Shown: piece by piece, positions 42,405-50,460 of the stretch
How positions within the stretch are numbered: the stretch's first letter is position 1
Layout of the letters: each line of letters starts with the position of its first letter
From: CAWAYR01 sp050250955
GTDB taxonomy: Bacteria > Acidobacteriota > Vicinamibacteria > Vicinamibacterales > UBA2999
DNA: 64,000 nt
Assembly: GCA_050250955.1 (NCBI GenBank)
Contig: JBFWNR010000005.1
Location: forward strand, 260,190 to 324,189
Reading direction: 5' to 3'
Translations under genes and position numbers: made by a program
The notes under the pieces: model-generated
The model's database searches: none
Told to the model about the DNA's origin: nothing
Seen by the model: the letters and a program-made list of their open reading frames with translations, nothing else

Positions 42405-43811
42405 ATGATCCTCCGCATCGCTCGCAAGGAGCTCCTCGACCTCTCCCGCGATGGGCGCTTCCGCATCCTCGCGGCGCTGGTGCTGACCGTCTCGGTGGTG
42501 TCGCTCGCCGCCGGCTGGAAGACCTACGGCGAGCTGAACGCGCAGCATCGCACTGCCCAGGCGGCGACGCGCGAGCAATGGCTCAACCAGCCGCAGAAGA
42601 ACCCGCACTCGGCGGCCCACTACGGCGTCTACGCCTTCAAGCCCAAGAGCCAGCTCGCCATCGTCGACACCGGCATCGATCCCTACGTCGGCGTCGCGGT
42701 GTGGCTCGAGGCCCACAAGCAGAACGAGATGAAGTACCGGCCGGCCCAGGACCGCACCGCCGTCCAGCGCTTCGGCGAACTGGGCGGCGCCGAGGTCCTG
42801 CAGGTGCTGCTGCCGCTCTTCATCGTGCTGATGGCGTTCCCGGCCTTCGCCGGCGAGCGCGAGCAGGGCACGCTGCGTCAGCTGCTCAGCGTCGGAGCGC
42901 GGCCGCGCGATCTGGCGATGGGCAAGGCACTCGGTGTTGCCGTGGCGCTCGGCCTCATCCTGCTGCCGGCGACCGTGCTCGGCGTCGCGGCGATGACGCT
43001 GTCGACGAGCCAGGGCCTGCTCGCCGACGACCCGACCCGGGTCGCTGCGCTGACCGGCGTCTACCTGCTCTACTTCGCGCTGGTCATCGCGCTGTCGCTC
43101 TGGGTGTCGGCGCGGGCGCGTTCGGCGCGCCTCGCCCTGGTCGTCCTGCTGACCTTCTGGTTCGCCAACAGCCTGGTGGCGTCGCGCGTCGCCTCCGACA
43201 TCGCGGCGTGGCTGCATCCGACTCCTTCGGCCGTCGAGTTCCAGAAGGCGCTCGAGGCCGACCTCAACGATCAGGCCGAGATGGAGCGCCGCCTGGAGAA
43301 GCGCCGGCAGGAGCTGTTCGCCCGCTACGACGTCACCAGCGTGGACGCGCTGCCGATCGCCTTCGGCGGCGTCTCGCTGCAGGAGGGCGAGGAGCACGGC
43401 AACGAGGTGTTCGACGCCCATTTCGAGCCGCTCTTCAACACCTTCGAGCGCCAGAACCGCGTCTTCCAGGCCGGCGGCGTGCTGGCGCCGATGCTGGCGA
43501 CGCGCGCCCTCTCGATGGGCCTGGCCGGCACCGATTTCGCCCAGCACCGGCACTTCATCACCGCGGCCGAAGCCTACCGGCGTGACATCCAGCGGGTGTT
43601 GAACGGGGACATCGAGCGGCACCAGAAGCCGGGGCAGGTCTACATGGCCGGCCGCGAGCTGTGGGACCAGGTGCCGGCGTTCGAGTACACGCCGCCGTCG
43701 GCCGGATGGGTGCTGGGCCAGTACCGGACCAGTCTGCTCGTGCTGGGCGCGTGGCTCGTCGCTGCGGTCGTGCTGATGGTGCGAGCCAGCGCCACGGCGC
43801 TGGTGGACTGA
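42405..43811 (+). CDS. ABC-2/DUF3526-type permease 1
   Basis: 468 residues. One N-terminal transmembrane helix (RILAALVLTVSVVSLAAGWK), a large extracytoplasmic loop with the family-like AAHYGVYAFKPKSQLAIVDT and a following GVAVWLEAHK segment, then about five more helices (EVLQVLLPLFIVLMAFPAFA; LGVAVALGLILLPATVLGVA; LYFALVIALSL). The GEREQGTLRQLLSV turn is the coupling segment of ABC-2 permeases. The pattern matches the DUF3526/NosY-like family. It starts 13 bases after the ATPase gene and probably pairs with the next permease. Confidence 0.88.
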   Translation: MILRIARKELLDLSRDGRFRILAALVLTVSVVSLAAGWKTYGELNAQHRTAQAATREQWLNQPQKNPHSAAHYGVYAFKPKSQLAIVDTGIDPYVGVAVWLEAHKQNEMKYRPAQDRTAVQRFGELGGAEVLQVLLPLFIVLMAFPAFAGEREQGTLRQLLSVGARPRDLAMGKALGVAVALGLILLPATVLGVAAMTLSTSQGLLADDPTRVAALTGVYLLYFALVIALSLWVSARARSARLALVVLLTFWFANSLVASRVASDIAAWLHPTPSAVEFQKALEADLNDQAEMERRLEKRRQELFARYDVTSVDALPIAFGGVSLQEGEEHGNEVFDAHFEPLFNTFERQNRVFQAGGVLAPMLATRALSMGLAGTDFAQHRHFITAAEAYRRDIQRVLNGDIERHQKPGQVYMAGRELWDQVPAFEYTPPSAGWVLGQYRTSLLVLGAWLVAAVVLMVRASATALVD

Positions 43812-43820
43812 GCGACCGCG

Positions 43821-45254
43821 ATGCTGGCACGGATCATCCGCCACGAGTGGCGCGCGCTGTCGGCCGATGCCACCCTCTGGGTGATCGGGCTGGCGTTCGC
43901 CGGCGCGATCGCCTACGGCGTCACCAACGGCGCCCAGTGGGTGGCCTTTCAGCAGCAGGCGCTGGCGGCCGCCGCCGCCGAGGAGACCGAGCGCTACGCG
44001 GCGCTGCAGGCCGAGGTCGACACGCTGCAGCGCACCGGCGGCAAGGTGTCGCCGTTCCGTGATCCGCGCAGTGCCGCCAACGCCGGCGGCCGGATGGCGC
44101 CGCGCTACGCCGCCCTGCCGCCGGGGCCGCTGGCGCCGCTGGCCATCGGTCAGAGCGACCTGCTGCCGTACTACTTCAAGGTCTCCACCGACGCCCGCGA
44201 GAACATCGTCGCCGCCACCGAGATCGAGAACCCGCAGCGGCTGCTGGTCGGGCGGTTCGACCTCGCGTTCGTCCTCGTCTACTTCTACCCGATCCTGATC
44301 CTGGCGCTCGCCTACAACATGCTCTCGGGAGAGCAGGAACAGGGCACGCTCGCGCTGGCGCTGTCGCAGCCGGTGCCGCTCAGAACCCTTGCGACGGGCA
44401 AGGTGCTGCTGCGAGCGGCGGTCCTGGTGGCAGTGGTGATCGGCACCACCATGGCGGCGCTGCTCATCGGCGGCGTCGATCCCACCGCGCCCGGCGCCCT
44501 GCCGCGGTTCGCCCTGTGGGTCGCCGCCGTGCTCGCCTACGGCGCGGTGTGGTTCGCCATCGCCTTGTTCGTCGCCTCGCGCGGCCGGGGCTCGGCCGCC
44601 AACGCCACCATCCTCGCCAGCGTGTGGCTGGTGCTGGTCGTGGTGCTGCCGGCGGCGTTCAACCTCGTCGCCACCAGTTTCTACCCGGTGCCGTCGCGGG
44701 TCGAGATGGTGCAGGCCATCCGCGTCGCCTCGGACGACGCCAACGCCGAGGGCAGCAAGCTGCTGGCCCGCTACTACGACGATCACCCGGAGCTGGCCAC
44801 CGGCGATGCCGCCCAGGCGATGACCGACTTCAACGTCATCCGCGTCGCCGTCAACGACGACGTCGAGCGCCGCGTCCGGCCGGTGGTCGAACGCTACGAG
44901 CGGCAGATCGCCGGCCAGCAGGCGCTCATCGACACGCTGCGCTTCATCTCGCCGGCGGTGCTGATGCAGACCGCGCTCAACGACGTCGCCGGGACCGGCG
45001 TCGCCCGCCATCAGGCGTTCATGGCCCAGGTCGACGCCTACCACCGCACCTGGCGGGGGCACTTCACGCCGCTCATCGTGGCGCGGACGCCGGTGCTCGA
45101 CTACCGGGCGCTGCCGGCGTTCGCCTACCAGGAGGAGGCGCTGGGCGGCGTCGGCGCCCGGGTGGCGCTGGGTCTGGTCGGCCTGCTCCTGCCGGCGGCC
45201 GTCATCGCCTGGCTGGCCGTCGGCCGGCTGGCGCGCTTCCCGATCGTGTCGTAG
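43821..45254 (+). CDS. ABC-2/DUF3526-type permease 2
   Basis: 477 residues. It has an N-terminal helix (LWVIGLAFAGAIAYGV), a long periplasmic loop, and about five C-terminal half helices (LAFVLVYFYPILILALAYNM; AAVLVAVVIGTTMAALLIGG; LVVVLPAAFNLVA). The SGEQEQGTLALALSQPV coupling segment parallels that of permease 1, and the overall arrangement is the same, so the two form a heterodimeric transmembrane unit. A central soluble region (residues about 290-390) is rich in Asp/Glu/Arg helices. It begins 9 bases after permease 1. Confidence 0.88.
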   Translation: MLARIIRHEWRALSADATLWVIGLAFAGAIAYGVTNGAQWVAFQQQALAAAAAEETERYAALQAEVDTLQRTGGKVSPFRDPRSAANAGGRMAPRYAALPPGPLAPLAIGQSDLLPYYFKVSTDARENIVAATEIENPQRLLVGRFDLAFVLVYFYPILILALAYNMLSGEQEQGTLALALSQPVPLRTLATGKVLLRAAVLVAVVIGTTMAALLIGGVDPTAPGALPRFALWVAAVLAYGAVWFAIALFVASRGRGSAANATILASVWLVLVVVLPAAFNLVATSFYPVPSRVEMVQAIRVASDDANAEGSKLLARYYDDHPELATGDAAQAMTDFNVIRVAVNDDVERRVRPVVERYERQIAGQQALIDTLRFISPAVLMQTALNDVAGTGVARHQAFMAQVDAYHRTWRGHFTPLIVARTPVLDYRALPAFAYQEEALGGVGARVALGLVGLLLPAAVIAWLAVGRLARFPIVS

Positions 45255-45280
45255 CGGGGCTCGCCGCCTCCGGAGGTCCG

Positions 45281-47515
45281 ATGTTCGCGTTACGGGTGAT
45301 GTGGTGCGTGGGGACGCTGCTGGTGGCGGCCAGCGGCGTGGCGGCGCAGGGGGCCGCGGTATCGGGTCTGGTGGTCGATCGGACCGGGGCGCCAATCGAC
45401 GGCGCCTCCGTGACCGTCCGCGATGCCGGCGGGCGCGCCCGCCAGGCGACCACCGGCCAAGGCGGCCGCTTCACGATCGAGGACGTCGCCGCCGGGCCGG
45501 CGGTGCTGGCGGTCTCGGCGCTCGGCTGGGACGGCGTCGAGCGCCGGCTCGACGCCCCGGCGTCGGACGTGCGGGTGGTGCTCGAGCCGGCCGGGATCGA
45601 GGAGACGGTCGTGGTGATCGGCGCCGCGTCCGCCCGCCGCGCCCTGCACCCCGAGAGCACCGACCTGGTGGGGTCAGTGGACGTCATCACCGCCGACCAG
45701 CTCGAGCGCGAGAACGTCGACCTCTCCTACGAGCTGCTGAAGAAGGTGCCCGGCGTCTACGTCAACGACTACAACCAGGGGGTCGTCGCCGGCGGCGTCG
45801 CGATGCGCGGCTTCAACACCGAAGGCGACATCATGCACGTCAAGCTGCTGGTCGACGGCATCCCGACCAACGTCAACAGCGGCGCCGGCGACATCAACGC
45901 CATCTTCCCGCTCGACATCGACCGGATCGAACTGGTGAAGGGCACCAACGACCCGCGCTACGGGTTGTTCAACATCGCCGGCAACGTCCAGGTGTTCACC
46001 AGCGCGCCCGGCCGCTACAGCAAGGTCAAGCTGCTCGGCGGGGCCTTCGAGACCGGCGACGCCCAGGGCGTCACCGCCTTCTCCACCGGCCGCCTGTCGC
46101 ACGTCTACTTCGCCGCCGGCCGCACCAGCCGCGGCTACCGCGACAACTCCGACCTCGACCGGTTCGCGTTCTCCGGCAAGTGGAGCTACACGCCGGTCGG
46201 CGAGCGATGGCGCGTGGGCCTCATCGCCCGGTCGCACGACTTCGACACGCAGGCGCCGGGCTACCTCACCCGGGACGAAGCGGCGCGCACACCGCGAACC
46301 TCGCCGGCGTTCTCGGCCAGCGACGGCGGCGAACAGCGGACCCGCCACGTCAGCCTCCATCTCGACCGCGAGTTCTCCACGGTCGCGCTCTCGGTCAAGG
46401 CCTATCGCCAGGCGTTCGAGTCGCACCGCTGGGTGCGCTTCACCCAGGCCGGTGCCCAGCAGGAGCGGTTCGAGGACGAGACCCAGACCGGCGCGCTGGC
46501 CACGCTGACCTGGCGTCCGGCGGCCCTGGCGGCCCGTGACGGCGTGGTCTCGGCCGGCGCCGACATCCAGTCCCAGGACAACGTGGCGCAGCGTTTCGCT
46601 ACCGTCGAGCGGCGGCGGGGCGCCCGTCTGCGCGACCAGGTGTTCGATTTCACCAACGGCGGCGCCTACCTGATGGGCGACGTCCGGCCGCTCCGCTGGC
46701 TGCGCGTCACCGGCGGTGTGCGCGCCGATCGCGTCGGCGGCGACTTCGTCAACGCCCTCAGCGGCGCCGCGCTGCCGATCGTCGACTACGGCACCATCTG
46801 GCAGCCGAAGCTCGGCGTGCTGGCGACGGTGCGGAACGGCGTGCACCTCTACGGCAATCTCGGCCGCGCCTTCCAGGTCGGGGTCGGCGCCGGTGCCTAC
46901 GGGACCGCGCCGCTCGACCACAGCAAGAATGACGGGTGGGAGGTCGGGGTGCGGGCGGCGCCGGCGCGGTGGCTCGCCACCCGCGTTGGCGTGTGGGGAC
47001 AGGATGCTTCGGACGAAGTGCGGCTGAAGTTCGACAACTCCGGCGACTCGGAGAACGTCGGCAAGACGCGCCGGCGCGGCTGGAACGTCGAGGTGACGGC
47101 GCGGGCGCACGCCACCACCTACCTCTGGGCCACCTACACGCGCCAGAAGGGCACCCTGGTCGAGCCCGGGGCGACCCAGCCGGAGTTGAAGGGCAACGAG
47201 CTCAACCACGTGCCGCACTACACGGCCAAGTGGGGCGTCGACATCACGCCGCGGCAATGGCTGTCGGCGTCGTTCTGGACCGAGGCCCAGGGCGACTACT
47301 TCCTGACCACCGCCAACGCCGAGGGACGATTCGGGGGCCGGGCCCTCACCAACGTCGACGTGTTCCTGCGCGTGCACCGCGCGGTGTCGCTGGGCGCACA
47401 CGCCAAGAACGTGTTCGACCGCTACCACGAGTACGTGTGGTTCGACGGCGCGCAGACCCTGCACTCGCCCGGCGAGCGGCGCGCCTTCTATCTCACCTCG
47501 ACCTTCGAGTTCTGA
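45281..47515 (+). CDS. TonB-dependent receptor of the ABC cluster (receptor 1)
   Basis: 744 residues. Signal peptide (VMWCVGTLLVAASGVAA), a carboxypeptidase-regulatory-like domain (VSGLVVDRTGAPIDGASVTV), a plug (STDLVGSVDVITADQLEREN; DLSYELLKKVPGVYVNDYNQ; AMRGFNTEGDIMHVKLLVDG) and a beta-barrel ending in a Phe (YLTSTFEF). The plug resembles siderophore/cation receptors rather than Oar-type receptors. ATG 45281 has CGGAGG 4 bases upstream. Sitting between two permease pairs in an apparent operon, it probably imports the substrate that the ABC system handles, or the ABC system modifies the receptor's ligand; the sequence alone does not decide. Confidence 0.88.
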   Translation: MFALRVMWCVGTLLVAASGVAAQGAAVSGLVVDRTGAPIDGASVTVRDAGGRARQATTGQGGRFTIEDVAAGPAVLAVSALGWDGVERRLDAPASDVRVVLEPAGIEETVVVIGAASARRALHPESTDLVGSVDVITADQLERENVDLSYELLKKVPGVYVNDYNQGVVAGGVAMRGFNTEGDIMHVKLLVDGIPTNVNSGAGDINAIFPLDIDRIELVKGTNDPRYGLFNIAGNVQVFTSAPGRYSKVKLLGGAFETGDAQGVTAFSTGRLSHVYFAAGRTSRGYRDNSDLDRFAFSGKWSYTPVGERWRVGLIARSHDFDTQAPGYLTRDEAARTPRTSPAFSASDGGEQRTRHVSLHLDREFSTVALSVKAYRQAFESHRWVRFTQAGAQQERFEDETQTGALATLTWRPAALAARDGVVSAGADIQSQDNVAQRFATVERRRGARLRDQVFDFTNGGAYLMGDVRPLRWLRVTGGVRADRVGGDFVNALSGAALPIVDYGTIWQPKLGVLATVRNGVHLYGNLGRAFQVGVGAGAYGTAPLDHSKNDGWEVGVRAAPARWLATRVGVWGQDASDEVRLKFDNSGDSENVGKTRRRGWNVEVTARAHATTYLWATYTRQKGTLVEPGATQPELKGNELNHVPHYTAKWGVDITPRQWLSASFWTEAQGDYFLTTANAEGRFGGRALTNVDVFLRVHRAVSLGAHAKNVFDRYHEYVWFDGAQTLHSPGERRAFYLTSTFEF

Positions 47516-47522
47516 GCAGGTA

Positions 47523-48983
47523 ATGACGACCATCGCACGGATCGCGAGGACCGAGCTTCGGCAGCTGCGCCGGTCGGGCGTGGTGGCCCTGGTGGCGGTG
47601 CTGCTCACCGGGTTGATCGCGACCAGCGCCGTCGTGGCGTGGCGCGCCGACCAGGCGTACGAGGCCGAGCGCCGCCGCCATGCCGGCGACGTCGCCGCGC
47701 AGTGGGCGGCGCAGCCGGATCGGCATCCGCACCGGGTGTCGCACTACGGCTACCTGCTGTTCCGGCCGCGCTCGCCGCTCGGCTTCTTCGAGTCCGGCGT
47801 CACCGCGCAGACCGGTTCGGCCCTGTTTCTCGAAGCCCACCGCCAGAACTCGCTCAACTTCGCCGAGTCGTCGCAGGCCGACTCGCCGATCCGCTTCGGC
47901 GCGCTGACGATGGCGCTGGTGCTGCAGATGCTCGTGCCGCTGGTGCTGCTGCTGACCGCGGCCGGCAGCGTCGCCCGCGAACGCGACGAGGGCACGCTGG
48001 CGATGGTGCGGGCCCAGGGCGTGTCGTGGCCGGCGATTCTCGGCGGCAAGACCCTGGCCCTCACCGTGATGGCCTCGTGCCTGGCGACCCCGGCGGTATT
48101 GCTCAGCGGGATCCTGCTGAGCCGGGCCGACGCGGCGGTGTGGACCACCGACGCGTGGGTGCGGCTCGGCGCCCTGGCCGCGGCCCACGCCGGCTACTTC
48201 GCCGCGTGCGCCGGCCTGGGCGTCGTGGTGTCGGCGCTGTGCCGGACCCGGCGGGACGCGACGCTGGCGCTGGTGGGCGTGTGGCTGGCCCTGTGGGTGG
48301 TCGTGCCGCGGATGATCCCGGTGGCGGGCGAGGCCGTCCGCGAGCTGCCGACGCGCGCCGAGTTCGAGGCCGAGGTCGAACGGCGAACCCGGGCCCTGGG
48401 CGACAGCCACGACCCCACCGACGAGAACTTCGCGGCGTTCAAGTCCTCGACGCTCGCCGCCCACGGCGTGCAGCGGGTCGAGGACCTGCCGGTCAACTAC
48501 AACGGCGTCGTGATGATCGAGGGCGAACGCCTCACCAGCGCCGCCTACCAGGACTTCCGGGCAGTGCTCGACGGCGTCACCGCCGACCACGCCCGGGTGA
48601 GTGCCGCGGCCGGCTGGCTCAGCCCGTTCGTGGCGATGCGGCTGGCGTCAATGGCGCTGGCCGGTGCCGATCCCTTCGCCGTGCTCCACTTCGAACGGGC
48701 CGCCGAGGAGTACCGGTTCCAGCTCGTCCAGCACCTGAACCGGTTGCACGCCGAGGTCGTGCGGCTGGAGGAGGACCGCTACGCCGCCTCGGTCGGCGCC
48801 ACCGAAGCGCCGACCCGCAAGCGGATCGGAGCCAGCCACTGGGACGACGCGCCGGTGTTCAGCTACGCGCCGCCGACGCTGGCGGCATCGGCCGGTGCCG
48901 CGCGGGTGCCGCTGGCCGCCCTGGCGGCCTGGATGGCCGGCGTGCTGCTCATCGGCTGGCGCCTGCGGCCGAGGACGCTCTGA
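47523..48983 (+). CDS. ABC-2/DUF3526-type permease 3
   Basis: 486 residues, similar in plan to permease 1: N-terminal helix (VVALVAVLLTGLIATSAVVA), periplasmic loop with SHYGYLLFRPRSPLGFFESG, then LVLQMLVPLVLLLTAAGSVA, a cytoplasmic ARERDEGTLAMVRAQGV coupling segment and further helices to the C-terminus. The DUF3526-like loop motif (HYG-x4-RP, then a GSALFLEAHRQN segment) is shared with permease 1, pointing to gene duplication. A Shine-Dalgarno-like AGCAGGT precedes ATG 47523, 7 bases after the receptor stop codon. Stop and next start overlap (TGATG). Confidence 0.87.
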   Translation: MTTIARIARTELRQLRRSGVVALVAVLLTGLIATSAVVAWRADQAYEAERRRHAGDVAAQWAAQPDRHPHRVSHYGYLLFRPRSPLGFFESGVTAQTGSALFLEAHRQNSLNFAESSQADSPIRFGALTMALVLQMLVPLVLLLTAAGSVARERDEGTLAMVRAQGVSWPAILGGKTLALTVMASCLATPAVLLSGILLSRADAAVWTTDAWVRLGALAAAHAGYFAACAGLGVVVSALCRTRRDATLALVGVWLALWVVVPRMIPVAGEAVRELPTRAEFEAEVERRTRALGDSHDPTDENFAAFKSSTLAAHGVQRVEDLPVNYNGVVMIEGERLTSAAYQDFRAVLDGVTADHARVSAAAGWLSPFVAMRLASMALAGADPFAVLHFERAAEEYRFQLVQHLNRLHAEVVRLEEDRYAASVGATEAPTRKRIGASHWDDAPVFSYAPPTLAASAGAARVPLAALAAWMAGVLLIGWRLRPRTL

Positions 48984-50341
48984 TGCGGCGGCTGCTCGCG
49001 CTGGAGTGGCGCCGCGTCGCACGCAGCCGCGCCCTCGCCGTGGCGGTGGTCGCCTGGTCGGTGGCCGCCGTAGCCGCCCTGGTCAACGGCGAGCGGATCG
49101 TCGACCGCCAGCGCCGCGCGCTCGCCGACGCCGATCGGCACCAGGCCGAACAGCACGCCGCCGTGCTGTCGCCGCAGCCGGCCTCCGCCGTGGCCGGTGA
49201 CCAGCTCTACTACCTGGCCTACCACACGCGACACGAGCCGTCGCCCTGGGCCGCCGTGTCGATCGGCCAGCGCGACACCCGGGCGTTCAACCTGAAGGTT
49301 CGCATCCTCGCGCTGCACGGCCAGCTCTACGACGGCGAACTCACCAGCCCACTGCTGGCCGCGCTCGGCACCTTCGATCTCGCCTTCGTGCTCGTCGCGC
49401 TGGCGCCGCTCTTGGCCATCGGCCTCTGTCACGATCTGGTGTCGGCCGAACGCGAGGCCGGCACCTGGCCGCTGGTGCGGGCGCAGCCGGGCGGCACCTG
49501 GCGGGCCCTCGTCGCCAAAGTGGCGGTGCGATTCGCGGTCCTGGTCGGGTTGCTCGCCGCGGCCGTCGCCGTCGTGCCGGCGCTGACCGAGGTGCCGGTC
49601 GACGGCCGGCTCGCGATGCTCTTCGCCGTCGCCGCGGTCTATCTGGCCGCCTGGGTCGCTCTGGCCATCGCGTTGGCGATGGGACGGCTGCCGTCGGATG
49701 CCAACGCCCTGGTCCTGCTCGCCGTGTGGCTGGTCTGGGTCGTGGTGGGTCCGGCGCTGGTCACGACCATCGCCGCCTCCCGCTTCCCGGCGCCGGAGGC
49801 ACTGGCGCTCACCGTGGCTCAGCGTGAGGGCTATCACGGCAGCTGGGACCGCCCGGTCGGCGAGACGATGGCGGCGTTCTACGACCGCTATCCGGAGTGG
49901 CGCGGGCATCCAGTGCCCCGCGATCGCTACTCGAACGCCTGGTACTACGCGATGCAGCAGCGCGGCGACGATGCCGCGGCTCCGGCCGCCGGTCGGTATC
50001 TCGAGACCCTGCGTGCCCGTCACGCCTGGACCAGCCAATGGATGGGATGGCTGGCACCGGCGGCCGTGCAGTCGGCCCTCGACCGCTTGGCGCGGACCGA
50101 TCTACCCGGCCATCTGGCGTACCTCGACTCAGTGGCGTCCTATCACGAGGCGCTGAAACGCCATTTCTTTCCGATCATCTTTTCCGATGCGCCGATGGCC
50201 AGCGTCGACTGGGGCCAGGCGCCGCGCCACCGCTTCGCGGAGGAAGGGCGCGCCGCGGACCTGGCCCCGGCGCTCGCGGCCGGGCTCGCCTGGACGGCCG
50301 CGGCGCTGGCGGCAGCCTGGCTGGCCAGGGCAAAACTCTGA
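48983..50341 (+). CDS. ABC-2/DUF3526-type permease 4
   Basis: 452 residues, similar in plan to permease 2: N-terminal helix (ALAVAVVAWSVAAVAALVNG), a periplasmic loop (SPWAAVSIGQRDTRAFNLKV), then TFDLAFVLVALAPLLAIGLC, an AEREAGTWPLVRAQPGG coupling segment and helices to LAAGLAWTAAALAAAWLARA. It overlaps permease 3 by one base (TGATG), so the two are translationally coupled and presumably form the second transmembrane unit. No second ATPase is present, so it must share the one at 41687 or another elsewhere. Confidence 0.87.
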   Translation: MRRLLALEWRRVARSRALAVAVVAWSVAAVAALVNGERIVDRQRRALADADRHQAEQHAAVLSPQPASAVAGDQLYYLAYHTRHEPSPWAAVSIGQRDTRAFNLKVRILALHGQLYDGELTSPLLAALGTFDLAFVLVALAPLLAIGLCHDLVSAEREAGTWPLVRAQPGGTWRALVAKVAVRFAVLVGLLAAAVAVVPALTEVPVDGRLAMLFAVAAVYLAAWVALAIALAMGRLPSDANALVLLAVWLVWVVVGPALVTTIAASRFPAPEALALTVAQREGYHGSWDRPVGETMAAFYDRYPEWRGHPVPRDRYSNAWYYAMQQRGDDAAAPAAGRYLETLRARHAWTSQWMGWLAPAAVQSALDRLARTDLPGHLAYLDSVASYHEALKRHFFPIIFSDAPMASVDWGQAPRHRFAEEGRAADLAPALAAGLAWTAAALAAAWLARAKL

Positions 50342-50447
50342 TTGCAAGGGGTTTACGGTCGAGCCACTGGTTGGATCACGGCGACCGGTCGTTGGTGCCA
50401 AAACACCACTCACCGGCTCTCGGTAGTGAGAGGCTCTCGCCAGTCGC

Positions 50448-50453
50448 TACGCT
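50448..50453 (+). promoter_or_regulatory. Leaderless-type -10 box (ZnuD-like receptor)
   Basis: TACGCT ends 7 bases before ATG 50461, with no ribosome-binding site. The same hexamer precedes ATG 61558. A palindrome CGACCGGTCG lies at 50382-50391 in the same gap. It suggests the receptor can be expressed apart from the upstream permeases. Confidence 0.4.
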
Positions 50454-50460
50454 CAGCGGT